From: Lepidurus packardi
Lineage: Eukaryota; Arthropoda; Branchiopoda; Notostraca; Triopsidae
Reading direction: 5' to 3'
Length of the DNA stretch: 64,000 bases
Assembly: GCA_023053545.1 (NCBI GenBank)
Contig: JAKZAN010000006.1
Location: 4,779,001-4,843,000, forward strand
The notes beneath the pieces were generated by a model. It was not told the origin of the DNA and did no database searches. It was given only the letters and a program-made list of their open reading frames with translations. Position 1 is the first letter of the stretch. Each line of letters starts with the position of its first letter. A program made the translations under genes and the position numbers. Below, piece after piece: positions 38,089-52,090 of the stretch.

Positions 38089-39441
38089 TGAATGATCAAA
38101 TATCATTCCAGGAGATACGAATTACGATCACGAAAGGATCTTTCGCTTGCATTCCATTTTGTTGTTCTGTTCTATTCTATTCTAAATCACATTCTACGTG
38201 GAATTTTTCTATCGACAGGTGCCTTGTACGATTCCACAAACTTTGTGTGCGTTTTGCTAGTCTGTCAAGCAAATTTGTAATTTAGAGAAGCTATTTATCG
38301 CCGAGTTACCCCAGAGCCCTAATGTTTGTAGCATGAACTAAACCTAACGTCAGAAACCGCCTATATAATACACAGAAATGAAGATACAGCCTTGAATGCT
38401 TTCCAGTTCTATAAATAAAAAGTTATTTTTTCGGTCAGGGACATTCGTACGTTGTAAGATGTGTACGGGAAGGTTGAACGAACTCTTGCTTTTCCTTCCC
38501 CACCACTTCTCTTATCTTGTCGTATGCGTAAGTAAGCAAGGGCGTTCAAGGCAATACTGTACAGGTACAAGACAAATGTTTACGAGTCCAAGAACAAGTT
38601 CCCCAAGCCAAGGGCGTGGCCAAGGGTTTCGGTTACGCATATACGCCTCTAAATGAAGGCCCTGGGACTTGAAAGCATTATGATAACGAAACTGAAGAAC
38701 AACTTCGCAGCCTTGCCCACGGCTGAACCCGGCGTAGTACCTTTTCGAGCCACACTACGCTAAGAAGCGAACAAAACTAGTTCGCGGCAAGTACAGAGAG
38801 TCGGGGTGCGGCTTTTCTAGTGTCTTTGTTTGTGAGTGGATCGGGAGTTTCCGCGCAACTTTTTGTTTCTAATTGAATCTGATCTTGAACGTAAGTTGAA
38901 GTTCTTTTTAACTATAACTTTTCCCTATTATTTAGATATAGAAAAACCTTAGGCGTACATAGAAGAATCCAAGTTAAAATATTCGATTTTCGAACGTTTT
39001 TGTTGTAGTGCGTCATTTGTGTCGCAGTCGCAGGAAACCGCGGGGGACAAAATCCGGAACATGACGCTTACGCGTGTAGCATAGCAACAATGAACTTTGT
39101 ACCGGCTTTAGGGGGGTTTGGAATTCAGTCTTGGGTGGCAGAACACTTAAGGACAAGGTTGAAAAGCTTATCTCGCAATAGAGTTGTTCCGGCTAGCAGA
39201 TAAAGCCCTTATTTTAGTTGGCTACGACATTCATTGTTGAGCGGAATAATTTTGTAGGTACGTTGTTAGATTTAGCGAGTTTATCTGATCGGCTGGATTT
39301 GAACCGTAGGCGATTTTTAAAGGTTACGAATTAAGAAGTTCGAGAGTAGGAAGAAAACGTTCGATTTCGTTAGTTTAAACCGAGAGAGCGTTACTAATTC
39401 TTCTGTTGCTTTGTACCTTTGTAGGCTCCAAATCGAACACA
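38089..39441. other. FAM91A1 3' end and upstream region of the small membrane gene
   Basis: Poly(A) signal AATAAA is at 38414-38419. A GTAAGT donor after 38890 and a GTAG acceptor at 39421-39424 suggest a non-coding first exon, ending at 38890, for the gene starting at 39442. No other feature was recognised. Confidence 0.45.
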
Positions 39442-39822
39442 ATGGGAGCTGGAAAAGGAGACGGGAATGCGATTTGGTCCATTATTTGGCTACTTATCCT
39501 GATATTCATTGGATTCTGGGTAGCTGGTTTTTGTGCGGGATGGTACATTCTATTCCAGCCATTCAGTGTTTGCATTGAAGGCTGTGGGGTAAGTTTTTGT
39601 CTCCTGATTCCTTACTTTCACTTCGAGTGACTTATAATTTTATTTTAATAACTAACTAATAATATATATAATACGTTAACAATTTGATTACTTTCGTTTC
39701 TTATTGTTTTCATGTGCAATCAGCCCATCCAAGAAATTTTACTGAAAGGAATCCACCTACCTAAACTTTGCACAGAAGCCATGATGTCAGGCAAATCTTT
39801 CAGCCAAGTTACTTCCTCGTAG
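39442..39822 (+). CDS. Small one-pass membrane protein, 81 residues
   Basis: Two coding exons (39442-39588 and 39724-39822) join at clear GTAAGT and TCAG sites to give 81 residues. A short glycine/lysine-rich head (MGAGKGDGN) precedes a long hydrophobic, Trp/Cys-rich stretch (WSIIWLLILIFIGFWVAGFC and a little beyond) with two cysteines that could be lipid-modified. An amphipathic tail follows (PIQEILLKGIHLPKLCTEA, then a short serine-rich end). I do not recognise a named family, though similar short proteins occur in invertebrates as far as I recall. The intron at a codon boundary and the separate 5' exon argue that it is a real gene. Function unknown. Confidence 0.7.
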
Positions 39823-40436
39823 TACTGCGAAGGAATGCCAATCCACTCATACAAACAAGTTTTTGTTCACTGATCGTATCAAATTTACGGAACGTTATAA
39901 GAAAATACAGTTTCTAAGGAAAATTCTCATGTCAAAATGACAGTCTTTTCACTAATAATTCAATTCACGTAACTAGATTCACCAGTTCAATCGTCAACTG
40001 TCCTTTGGCGCTATTTCTAGCTTATTCCGTCTGCCTAAATTATTCAAAAAGGTCCACGTTACGTCACCATCTAGCGTCCAAGAAATTAACCAGCATGACT
40101 ACACAAAAAAAATGCAAAATTTTCTTACAAGACGACGTGAGAGAACGAATTTATGCAAATAATCAGGCTTAATTTCACAATGATAAATCGTTTTATATTC
40201 AGGGCTGCTGGGGATCTCCATAGCAAAAACAGATACTATTTAACAAAGAATTCGATAGTCGAAAGTCAAGGGAAGGGTATTGGAATAACTGAGCCGTTTC
40301 GAAGTCCTGCTTCTTTCTCTCTTTTGACAACCCAACCGCACATGGCAAGACTGAATGGAATACGCGTTAGGTATGGCACTTGGCAACACGTAAATGAATA
40401 ATAATAATAGAACACCGCAAAATTCCTGCCTCTAAA
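39823..40436. other. Intergenic between convergent genes
   Basis: AT-rich; it contains the 3' ends of the small membrane gene and of rhophilin. Nothing else was recognised. Confidence 0.4.
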
Positions 40437-43400
40437 CTAGCGTAAATTTAGCATGCTTTTATATCGGCCGTCATCTAAAGGCTTTTTGGTTAACTTCTCC
40501 CGACTTTTGTCCCCACCGCGCCGGAAAAGATTCCACGTCAACTTGCCCCAGGCTGAAGACCCGGAATCATGTACCCGCTCACGTGACACGGTCCTGCTCA
40601 ACCGGAAACCCAGAACTTTCCGATCAGTCGTCCTCCCGCGTTCCCGTTCCGTGCCCGGGTAGTGCAAGGCGAATCGAGGCTGTTGGGAACCTGCCTTGAA
40701 CTTCTTATCGAAGTTATCCATGCTTTTTGCACTCGATAAGCTGCTTACGGGACTCAGGACCCGGTGTGATAAGTTGCTGGACGAAGAAACACCCGAGCTT
40801 GAGCAACTCGACGTGGTGGATGTGGGAGAGATGATTTGACGCCCAGGTTTGGGCAGAGATTTGGTTTGCTAAAGCGATTCAAAACACCATTAGTACCAAA
40901 ACACAGCATACACTTATGAAATACCTTGACGGGTACAACTTTATCTAAGGGAGAAACGAGCCTCATGTCTAGAACATTCCTGGATTTGCGAATCAATGTC
41001 ACCACTTCTTCGTGACTCGACCATTTGACGTCTTGGCCGCCGATCCCGACAATCACGTCGCCTTCTTTCATCCCAGCCAACTGTAAAAAGCAAAAGAAAC
41101 GTGTGAAGGTCAAGGTGTAGATAAACTTGTGCGAAAAACTGCTTACGTCAGCGATGGAACCACCGTCCACTCCCGCGATAATAACGGGTCCTTCGCCGCG
41201 TACGCTGAAGCCGAAGCCTTGATCCGATAACTTTTTCAGTATGGCTTCCCTGGCAGGCGACCAGTGGTGTTTGCTAGAGAACAAACACAACGGTCCTAGC
41301 GCTTTGAAAGGATCTGTCACTTCGTATTGACCAAAATCTGGTTGTCCAAAGGATAACTGGAATTTGGTAGACGCTAAACACACATAAAAGGTTCAAAACA
41401 TCCTTAATGAAACATCCTTCATGGTCAACCATCTTGCTGCAAATAGACAGAATTTGGACATGATAGTTTACGTGTGATTGGTGGAGGGTCTAACGCGTTG
41501 GATAAATCCGAATCGCCGGTTAATTCAACATAAGCACCCCAAGATGCTTCGCGGGAATGGGCCAAGATCATTGTTAAATGTTCTCGTTTTTTCAATTCTC
41601 GGCACATCCGTTGCAACCTTTGGGCTTCTTCGTGGAACAGCACGGCTTCTCTTAGATGGCATTTGGCTGTTGTTCAGTTTTTTGAGTTAAGGAGGAAAAT
41701 AAAAGTGTGGTTCAGAAAGTGGTATGACGGCGCGTCATGCGGGTTTTATACCTAGCTGCATTTTCTCCGTGTCGTCAACTGGAACCCGAATATCGGTCAT
41801 GGTGCTGTTCTTCCCCTGCGGCGGTACTTTACTATGCAAGGCGGCCAAAGTATCGCATGCTTTCTTCAGCAGCTCACCCTTGTGGCGCGCCAAGGCGAAC
41901 CCCACTTGGAAGTGGGCCAACGCTTGGTAATGAGCAGTTTTCACCTGCACGAGGCCTAACCAAGGGCCAGGGATGTAATCACGCACCAACGGAACTGAAA
42001 AGGCGTCCTGGACTTGTCGATAACTTTGACATACCTACGAAACAAGATAAGATTAATCACGGGAAATTGGGCTTGACAAGGACTGCCACGGGCCCTTAAT
42101 GGAAATTCATGTTTCTGTGGTACACAATTAAAAACAAATTAGATTTAATTCAACAAGAAAGCTGTCCAAAAAAGTGACATTTTGAGCAATGACTAGACGC
42201 CTAAGTCATGCAAGAAAAATTAGGCAAGTTATGCTAGCCTGTTAGTAAGCCTATCAAAGTGGGGATAGGCTTCAGTCGCTCGTATTTCTGACTAATTTTC
42301 TTGCCATGAAGTAAACAAAGATTAACGCATAAAACACAGTGTATACAGTGTGGTATAAACTAAGGAAATAGGATACAAAAGGCTAACATTTTATAGACTA
42401 GGCCTGTTTTGAAAACCAACATCTTGCTGTTCTTTGTTTACAACGTTAGTCCATTCCGCACCGCTAGATGCCACTGCATTTTGGCAACTTAATGCGTGAT
42501 CATAATTAGTTTCTGATTCTATAAATTCTACGAATTTGTAAGTGATAACTGTGGAGCCATTTGTTAAGAAATATTAGGAGGATGTGCTTTGTTATTGTTT
42601 AAAATATTTCATTGTTGACTAATTCTCGACACGTAAGGTAAAGAGAAACTTGCATCGACATGGGTCATGCCCAGATAAGGAAGAAGGGCGGAAATAACTC
42701 ACTTGAGCTGCTTCTTGAGCCTTTTCTAGCAACGAGTTGATATCTTTTTCATCTGCGGGGGTCTTTTCATAGAGACATTCGCGAGCTTGGGACATCATGA
42801 GCTGTACCATGGCGTCCAACAGCTCCGGCGATAGATCCATGGAGGGGGCATTGGTGAAATTGTCGATAATATACCGGAAAACGGCTGCTGCTCGCAAAAA
42901 GTGGTCAACTGCTGTGTCTAAACCCGGTTGGGCCCCACTACTACGTCCGTGTTCTTGTCTCGCCCCCAATTGCGTGTGCAAAGCGGCCAGGTTGAACAAA
43001 ACACAAGCTTTTTCAAAAGCCACCGTCCGTTGCGAGCTGGGAACCCCAGTTAATGAGTCATACCTTGAAAGACCAATAAGAAACGAAACGATTTAATGAG
43101 ACGACACTCGTTTGGCAGGCAAACTACGCCATTTCTTTCGTTTTTACCATTCAAAAAAGACGGTTAACGGTCGCTCGATTGAAAAGAAGCGTCTCTCCAA
43201 ATAATACAGCTGATTGTAGTACTCGTACAGGAGAGTGATCCCAGCAGCATCTCGCGTGGGCGTCCTCATAGACTGTCTCAAATCGCTGAATTCAGCAATG
43301 GCTTCCTCGAAATCATCTTCACTTTCATTGTAATGTGCTTTAATAAAATCCTGTAAAAGAAACGCAAATAAAACCAAAACAACAGAGTTAATTAACAAAT

Positions 43401-46400
43401 CATTAACAAAGCTAGTAAAGCATGACTAAATTACCTTTAAAGGTCCTTGGAAGTTAATTTCTTTGGTTTCCTTCAAACCCAACGGGATCATAGGAATGAC
43501 TGCTTCTGTGTTGACATGTTCCGATTGGTATACTTCCACCGAACTGTTTAATTCAGCTAATTGCTCTTTCAAGAGCTGCAAATTGGAATTGACGAAACTT
43601 AGCTCCAACGCTACCGTTTCTCTCAACTTTTTATTGGATGTAGCCCTGTAAGAAGGAACCAGGAAAAGAAAACCATTTAAAAGCTTTCCGAGGAAGTTAT
43701 TCTGCGAAGGAACTGCCACAACATGAGAAAGAATGTGAGATGTTTCTCACAGTACTGATAATCTTTCCACATATCAAATAGATATTTCCACCAACATGAA
43801 TTTCAAATTCTCTCGTCGAAAAAATTCTCTCAAAATGACTTTAAAAAAATCTCCAAAATACCACTTTCCAACTGAAATAGGATTGTAAAGAGCTCGCTAC
43901 GGTGCTGACAACGAACAAATGAACGGCATTTCTCAACGTCCATGCATTCCCACGCGTCACGCCGATTTGCACACACACAAGACAACAGTATGTGTCTACT
44001 ATAATGAAAGTCTTGACTACTTGATTTGATTTAGACGATTTAGACGGAAGAAACGAGTTAGGAGAAAAGACCTATTTGATAGTCTACACATTCTGGTTCG
44101 GTTTTGTCACAATGCAAAAAGGGCAACGACCAGCCAGGAAAACACAAAGATTTTGATCTCAATCCAAGGAAAACTGCAGTCTTGTCAACCTTCTCGTTTG
44201 CATACAACGGTAAAAGTCATTCAAACTCGAAACAATTCTTTATCGCATAAAAGTTACGAAAATCTTAAAAGGAAATTAAGTCAACTACTCGCGTGGAAAA
44301 TGTAAGACAACACGTCAACTCAGGCGACATTGATGACGAAAGATAAGACTAAAGTTAGCCAAATTTTAAACCAAAAATAAACAAAACTGAGTTAAATTAC
44401 AGTAATAAGATTTAAGTTAACTGTTTAGTCTTTAGTTAGAGTTTTATGTAGTCTCTCCTATGTCAGAAAAGGCGTGCTGAAGTGTGAAGAATGTGTCAAA
44501 TCTTTGGTTGAATTTAAGTCACGCTACGAGTGACCCTATTTACTTTTGAGTTTCGTAATAACTTGACATTCGCAAGGTAAAAATTCTAAGAAAAGGTTCA
44601 CCAAAATTACGTGACTTGTTTTTCGTAAAAAGTGTCCTAATAAGTCTAACTTTAATTTGACATGTATCTCGCTTCAGATCTCCAAATTGCTAGTCCGGAC
44701 CGCGGGGGCCGCAAAGTGTCAAGACCAGCCAGCGCGACAGATGTTGGATAATAATTTCGTGACCAAAACAAGTCTGTTGACCGTGAAACAGAAAAGCGAG
44801 TCACGATCAAGGCCGCATGTTTCAAATTTGCACCGCGAACGCAATTATCTCTTCTTAAAAACAGTTCTAAATACAAACGAACCAGTTTATAACGCCAAAT
44901 TTATCCGTTACCTGAACAAATTCTCTGCTCCAGCTCGTAACCGAAGTTCTTTGTTGATTTCTTGGTTTAACTTGGCCCGTTTGGTTTGTAACTTGGATCT
45001 GCATGTCGCTGCACGCGGGTCACAGCCCTAAAAACGAGGAAAAATACCATGAAACCCTTTCAAAAGATCCCAAAAGCGTTAAGATCGATCGGATCTGTTG
45101 AGAAATGCTCAAAAGGACTCGGAAAACCGCTAGAAAACTTCACTCCACATCTTATCTCCAACTTTGGCCTAGTCAACATATATGTACATGTTCCCAATTC
45201 GATGTATTACCCTATACCCTGTAGGCGAATCCTTTCTCGATGCCCCAATCTCACAACTCTCTCTTTCTCGCGCTATTCATTTGAAACAATAACCAATTAG
45301 AACCCTTAACTTGCGCCAACTTTTAGTATGTCAACCACTGCCATCCATTAGAAACAATTTCCCATGTGTTATATACCACGCTTCTCTTAAAAACCACAAA
45401 AGTATTGCTCACCCGGCGAGTGGCCCGATTCTGGGCCTTCAACACAGCCACATGTGCCATTACGATACCAATGAGTCCTTTTTAGGTCCATACACTACAC
45501 CAGGCTATTCCGACTGGCAGGTTCTTTAATTTCAATCCAAATGAAAACACTCTCTGAGCACTTGACGTGTTTCAGTATGCGACGAACAGGTTTCTGAACG
45601 AACTCTCACCAGTTACTCCAAACAAGCGAGGCACCTTTTTACTCACTCGATGCTAATCTTCGCTCCAACGACCCCTTTACACACTTGGCATGCTGCTCTC
45701 AATGCCAGGGGAGAGTTTCTGACATTTTCTCTTCTTTCCAAGAATGCTATAAGGCAAGAATTAAATTTTAATCATTTTTTCCCCGTCGTTTTAAGTGCTC
45801 CAGGAAAATGGAGGCTCATCAAGATTCGGGAGCGTTAGCCGGGAGAATTGACTGTTGCTGGTTGCTACGTTTTAGGTTGACACTACAAGCACGCCTTGCT
45901 ATGAGCCAACAATGAAAATTTGTATGGATGGAATGAACCCTACTGGAACTGCCTTGAGTTTTGCGAAGGATGTTCAAGGATTTTCAGGACTTTTGGAGAA
46001 CTTGGAGGGATTTGAAGTATGACTGTACCAGGATATTGGCGCATGCGATTTCAGAACGAATAAGGCAAAAAAGGACAAAAATTCGATTGAGGTCAGAGTG
46101 AAGGAACCTGGAAGCTTCTTTCAAGATACACGTAGCCACAACGCTGTTCCTTTTTCAGCCCCCAAAGCTGTCCATCCTATCCTAGGCTTTTGACTCTCAA
46201 CCTGTCGTAATAAGGCCACTGATGTAGTAAAGCTGGGAGATTTCAATGCGCTGAGCATGCTAACGCTGGATTTTCCCTGCGGAGAATGATAAATACGTCT
46301 ACCGGATAAATTTAGTTAAAAACTTTGCTAATACTGCACAATGCAAATAATTTGACTCGTCTTTTCAATTTTGGGGTAAGCTAATCTTATAATATCGCAG

Positions 46401-49400
46401 GTTTAAACCTTTAAATGCGCCTCAATATGTAAAACTGCGCATGGAGCATATAATCAGCGTTCAAATCAGGGATTCTAAGAAAAGTCTACCGAGGTTTCGT
46501 CTGAAATTGAGCGTTTAATGAAAACTGTGCTAAACTAAATCATTTGCAGTGTGTAGAACATCAAATAATCTCGAAACTACCCATGTGGCCTTATTTGCTA
46601 GGTGAGCACCATTACTTTTCCCCAAAGTCTCACGCTCATTCGCAGAATTGCCAAAGAGGCACCCTAGTAAAGTAAACAGAGCAAAGTTACGGTATAGTAC
46701 TACAACAGTTGGCCTTTACCTTACCACGAAAAGCTTCTAACCGTGTTATTTCGCAATGATATTCGCAATATTTCGCAATAGGATGACTCTTGGGGAAAAT
46801 CTACCTTCAATCTCTTCTCTCATCTTCAATACTAAGACACTGAATACGTTTGGGGATACTACTGGTTCTAATTAGATCAAAATAAATTGTTATGTCTCTC
46901 TAACGCTCCCGAATATTGATAAAGCACTCCAATAGTAATCCGTGAGGTAAATCCAGTAACTTACAACACTAGTTTTCAAACTTGGTAGCGTTCAAAACGA
47001 CTACGTTTTCGAAGCGAAAAGCTGGAAATAGTGGTACAACCACTTCCTTATAGCTGGATGGGAACACAACAACTACGACACAGTGAACTCCACAAGCCTA
47101 CGTTAACGCTATAGAAGAGACCCAACAACGAACGTCCAGGTGAGTGGCCGCACCCGCACCTGATGTCGGTTGTATATACGTTGGACATCCCATAGAGGTG
47201 GGCTGGTTGGGGAGAGGATGTAAAAGTGTCTACTATTCTCAGCTACACCTGGTTTCGGACCTATAGCCTGGAGCTAAAACTTGCTAGTTCCTTTAATTTG
47301 CTGGCCAGAACGCAAAGAATGTACAAACGACACTAAGCGCCTTAAGCTTCAATGAGTTTTGAATTTTTCTTCGAGTAAAACGAGTTAAAATTCACTTTCC
47401 TCTGGTTCAAACCATGGAGAAGATCCAGTTTTGGATTTAACATTTGAAACGTCTAGTCTAGGTGGCCACACAACAGAGGAAGTGATGGCGCCGGAAGTGG
47501 TATCCTTAACGACCTGGAAATTAAAAAAAAGGATGGGACTTTGAGGGGGTTCGAGAAGGGAATGACATGCAAATGCTAAATGTCACGAGTACACGCATCG
47601 ACATGGCATTTCGTGGCCTTTTCCTGGTGGTCGTTACGCTATTCCCGTCGTATAACACTATTTGTGTGGAATTGACAATCGTAAGAAGTGAAGGGGTGAC
47701 AGAAAACTCAAAGTTCATTTTCTTAGGGAATTTAAGACCCCGTTCGTCGCAGTCTGATAACGAGAATTTCCTGGGTTAGAGTAAATTAAGGGAGTTGTTC
47801 ACCGTGCACTATCCAATTAGGAACACTCTTACTCGACTCCTAACTATAAATACTACGAAAGTGGGCAGAAAAAAAATGGAAAGTATGAGAAGCATTCCAA
47901 GAAGTTAGGACAATCTGTCCGATCCGATCGAAAGTTTATGGAGTGATCTTTTTATCTCACAAAATCAGAAAGGCAGGCGCGGGGTTCCCTCAATTTCCCA
48001 AATATAAATAGAAAGACCACAGAAAAAATTAAAATGAAAGGAAAAGTTTCCGAATGCACTCGGTTCCATAGAATTCGGAGTGCTGTACAAGCACCGGAAC
48101 TAATAGCAAGGATAGCCAAGTTAACATCAACCAAAGACGAACCATTAACCCGCAAAGAGGTTACTGACGAACCATTTACCATTTCGAATGTTGCGCGGTT
48201 CCGCTAGAGCGGGTTATACCACAAGTCAACAATGAAAGTCACAAACAACATCCTAGCAAGAATGAAATCCCTTTAAGCGTCTGGAAAGTAAGCTGAGCTA
48301 AACTAAATTGGAATTAACGATCCCTTACATTCAGATTTGGTTGTAAAACTCTCCTTTTCGTTAGAATGCAGCGAAATGAAATTCACTAAACGAACGGAGA
48401 GTTGTAGATCAACCGAGACTGGTATGAAAAATCTGAAAGGAAAGACAAATCTGAAAGGAAAACAATACCCGGTATTGCGTAAACCCTAAACTACAAGCTG
48501 GAAGCCATGAAGCGAAACTTGAGCTCTATACGTCTGACCAAATTAATAAGGGAAAAGACATGAAAAAGACGCTCATGAAGTCCATGGACAGTTTTCCCAC
48601 CGGTTTGTGTTCCACTGCCAGTAATGCGATACGCAATTATACCTTTTCACTGGGCCATACTCGATACGCCCATGTTCTACTCATGCAATACTCGCCGCAG
48701 CCTTTTCAGTCAAAAAATCTAGGTTTCCTTAACTTCCTACACATTTTAAGTTGGTTTGCAGTTAGCTTCTTACCTAACTACCTATACAGGCTTCTTACAA
48801 CGCTTTTTTCATCCTCCCATAAAGAAACGCAGAGGACGGTAGTGTAGTGGGACGTCGGATAATTAAGGCAGGAGAAAGCAGCCAGAGACGTTTTACCCTA
48901 CATACTAAACATTGTAGCGGAGAAAGTCCATCTCGGAGAAAGAGAGAGAAGAGACTAGTGACCCTTTTGGACTTTTTTTGAACACTTTTTGTTCTTTCTC
49001 CAACGTCGGTAGAACCTGCTCCTCGTCCCTTGTCAACAACGTTTCAGGACCTCATATTCAGGTCGCTTAGAAGTTGGAAGTTGAAACCCTTACAGAACTC
49101 AAGATGAACTACCTCATTCCCTGTGAGAATCTTTTCGTTTGCCGACATATGCACACGGAGAAACACTTAAGACGCCTAAAAAGAAAACGCATACGTATAC
49201 TGTACGCACACACGACACAAAGCTCAAGAATGCACCACTCCTTTTAAAAACAGGTCGGAATGTTCCCTTTGGATACTCCAAGCGTATCCAAATTCTGAAA
49301 GTGATTTGCATGAGGGGAAGTGTGAGGACCCAGCATAGTTTAGGCATGTAAATAAACTTACGAGTCTTTTAAAGTTGGAGTTGTTAGCTTCCACTATTTG

Positions 49401-52090
49401 CATTGTCTTTTTTTGAGGGGAACTTTGCGGATTAGGTACAAAGAAAATCAGGTTTGCACACACAACACAAGCCAGAGGTTTTGCGCAAAACTGGTTCACC
49501 AAACTTTGGTATTGCACTTGAAAGTTAGCAAGCTCAACCGGAAAGAAGTTTGGGATTGGTATTCAAACCAAGGACGTTTGGATAACTTTTTTCGAGTTGC
49601 GAAGGTATAAATAGGGTTCGGCAAAACAGCGAAACTTTGTGGCAGGTAAAAGACTACCTTGACGTGAATGCAGGTAAAGGTCGCATTCCTGTTCAATTTT
49701 GCCTCGTTTTCCCAGAAAGGACATCTTCACTCGAAATCCCTTGACGAATTTGGGCTGTAGTTGTTAGTTTGTTGCTTTCTTATTGAAAGTTCACATCACA
49801 GGTGAAGAAGCTTTGAGGAAATAAGGGAAAGATAAAGAAAAAGAACTTGTAGGAAGTGTTGGCAAGAATGTGTAATTTATATTATTCTCGAACTACAAAT
49901 GAGAACATGATCAGCACTTCTCATTCACAATGAGCATTGTGATAGTTTCTTTTTAAAGCCCGCCCTCAACCTCGACGGTGGAAATTCTTCTTGCTAATGA
50001 ATTCTTGCAACACAAACAGAGGAAAGAAAGAAAATTCGAGAACTTGACGTTTGCGTAAGCTGATTGTTCCGCCCCCGGATATTACGCCCGCATCTTGCAT
50101 ACGTTACGCATTACGAACTACTATGGAATCTTGTTAACGAGACTGAAGAATCGTGAAAAGATCCAACGCTGGAATCTTCAAATCCGGATGCCGCTGTCCA
50201 AGAACTGCGTATAGCCCCCTACCTACGCTTCACTTCATTATGTAGCATCATCGCTTTAAACCATTTCTGTTATGCGCACACTATAGTCCAGCTCCCCCTT
50301 GAATTACACTGTAGTGAAGGTCAGTTTTCCGCTTTTGACATTGAAAAACCCGAAGAACAATTTTCATCTAAAAGAATAAGGCAAAACAAAGGCTTTTGCA
50401 ACTACATCTTTCATCTCCCGGACGCAATCAAAATCAGTGTTGCATAAAACACTTTCTAATCTTGGGTTTTGAATTGACTATTCGAGAATTTAAGGGAATC
50501 TATGATTCAACTCCAAATGTAGATAATTCAATTGAAATACAAAATTAAAACATTTAAAAAAGTTGTATTTATTATTTTATAGGATTCAAGATTCCAATTT
50601 CATATTTTCTTTGCTTTATATGCAGCCCATATTCTTTCCTTCACACGATCATTCAAAGGTTCATGAAATTATGATGTAATTTCCTCCACTTTGTTTTGGT
50701 GACTTTCAAATTTAGCATTCATAATTGCAACAACAAGTTAGGGAAATAGCAAGAGGCTAAGAAGTTGACTATAAAGTCGATTACTTTGGACAAGTAGACT
50801 GTAAAGTCAACTACTTTGGGTAAGTTAGCCTAGGAAGTCGACTCTAAGGATGCACCTAATCGGCTTATTAGGCTTACACGAAGGGTTTATTGGCGAAAGA
50901 CAATTTCACGCTACATTTAAGTTACAAAATTGCATGGAATATTATTACCTGAACCATTAGAACGGAACTAAACTACCAAAAGTTGCCTAAAAGCCTTGAC
51001 CCTAATTGTGTCGAACTATTGGAACAGTTTTGGAACCCAAATGTAGCGGAAAATGCGCTTTACAGTTTACATGTCTTTACACTTACTTTGGGAGGCAAAA
51101 ACGCTCAAGTTTCTCACCAAGCTAGCCATGACAGGGAACGAGAAACAGAAGCACAACTAATAGCTGAAAAAAGGGCAAAAACTAGGCTAATATAGGTGTT
51201 TCGTGTCTTTTAGGTACTAAAAACCGAACCCCACACCCACCAGCACCACCAGTATGGCCCTCTGGCTTCGAAGTCATTATAAACCGTTTTCAAACTACAC
51301 TTGTAGACCTTTCCAAACCTGCCACGGCTTTTAAAACGCCCGAAAACAGAAACCTGATACTAACAAAGTACTGTAGTTCATAAAACTTGGTCAAAATTTT
51401 AATTTAAAGTACTCTTACTATCACTCAACAAAGTCCGCGAACGTTCCGAGGTCCAAATGAAAGCTGTTTTCTGTTTTCTCCTACGTATTCAATTGTTACT
51501 TATAACCTCTCGAATCTCGATATCTTATCTTTGTCCTAATCATTCCTGTTTCAGTCAAGGGGAAAACAAGCGTTCAAAGATGCAAAGTGATGTCCCAATA
51601 ACCTCCTGTTTTCCCAAAGAACATAAACAAACTTGAGATTATCTGTCTTTTGAAGCAGTTTAAGAGTCCCAAGTTCCTTCTTTCTCTTTCTTTCCCAATC
51701 AGTTTCACATTTCAACTACAAATAGAAGAATCTGCTAATCTATTGTCGTCATCTCGAAACCGACAAAAACTCTACGTAAAAGCATCTGTTTGTAATATGC
51801 GTTTTGTGACGCCGGCCTTGGCTCAGTTTCAAACTTCTGGCTGACGACCGACACCTGTGCATATACAGCTTTGCGCCGCAATTACTTTAGTCCAATACCA
51901 TTTCAAGGCTATTACCTCAGAAATATGATTAACAACTTCCTTGCGACATTCGAATCATTGAAAAAAAGCTAGCCAATCCTACAACAGTTGAACTTACCAC
52001 TGCAGATCGCTTGAAATAGGCTTCGACAGTATCCAATTCGCCCATACAAACCGACCGAGCTCGGTTTTGGCCGTTTCGCACGGAATCCAT
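40437..52090 (-). CDS. RHPN: Rhophilin, Rho-binding scaffold (HR1, BRO1, PDZ)
   Basis: Rhophilins bind GTP-RhoA through an HR1 (REM-1) coil and link it to the cytoskeleton through BRO1 and PDZ domains. Ten exons (51998-52090, 44912-45027, 43435-43645, 43148-43350, 42703-43063, 41752-42034, 41472-41666, 41147-41373, 40925-41080, 40437-40868) give 758 residues; human RHPN2 is 686. HR1 lies at about 30-110 ([40 protein letters not shown]). BRO1 starts at about 115 ([68 protein letters not shown]). PDZ has [20 protein letters not shown] and [20 protein letters not shown]. The tail of about 140 residues is serine- and arginine-rich. The first exon ([20 protein letters not shown]) is placed 7 kb upstream because its GTG/GTAAGT donor fits phase with [13 protein letters not shown]1 versus RHPN2 is undecided. 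Confidence 0.93.
45028..51997. other. First intron of rhophilin (7 kb)
   Basis: No exon or element was identified inside. Bases 50760-50860 hold three imperfect copies of a GACTATAAAGTCGATTACTTTGG-like block. Other open frames here are short and lack splice support. Confidence 0.45.
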
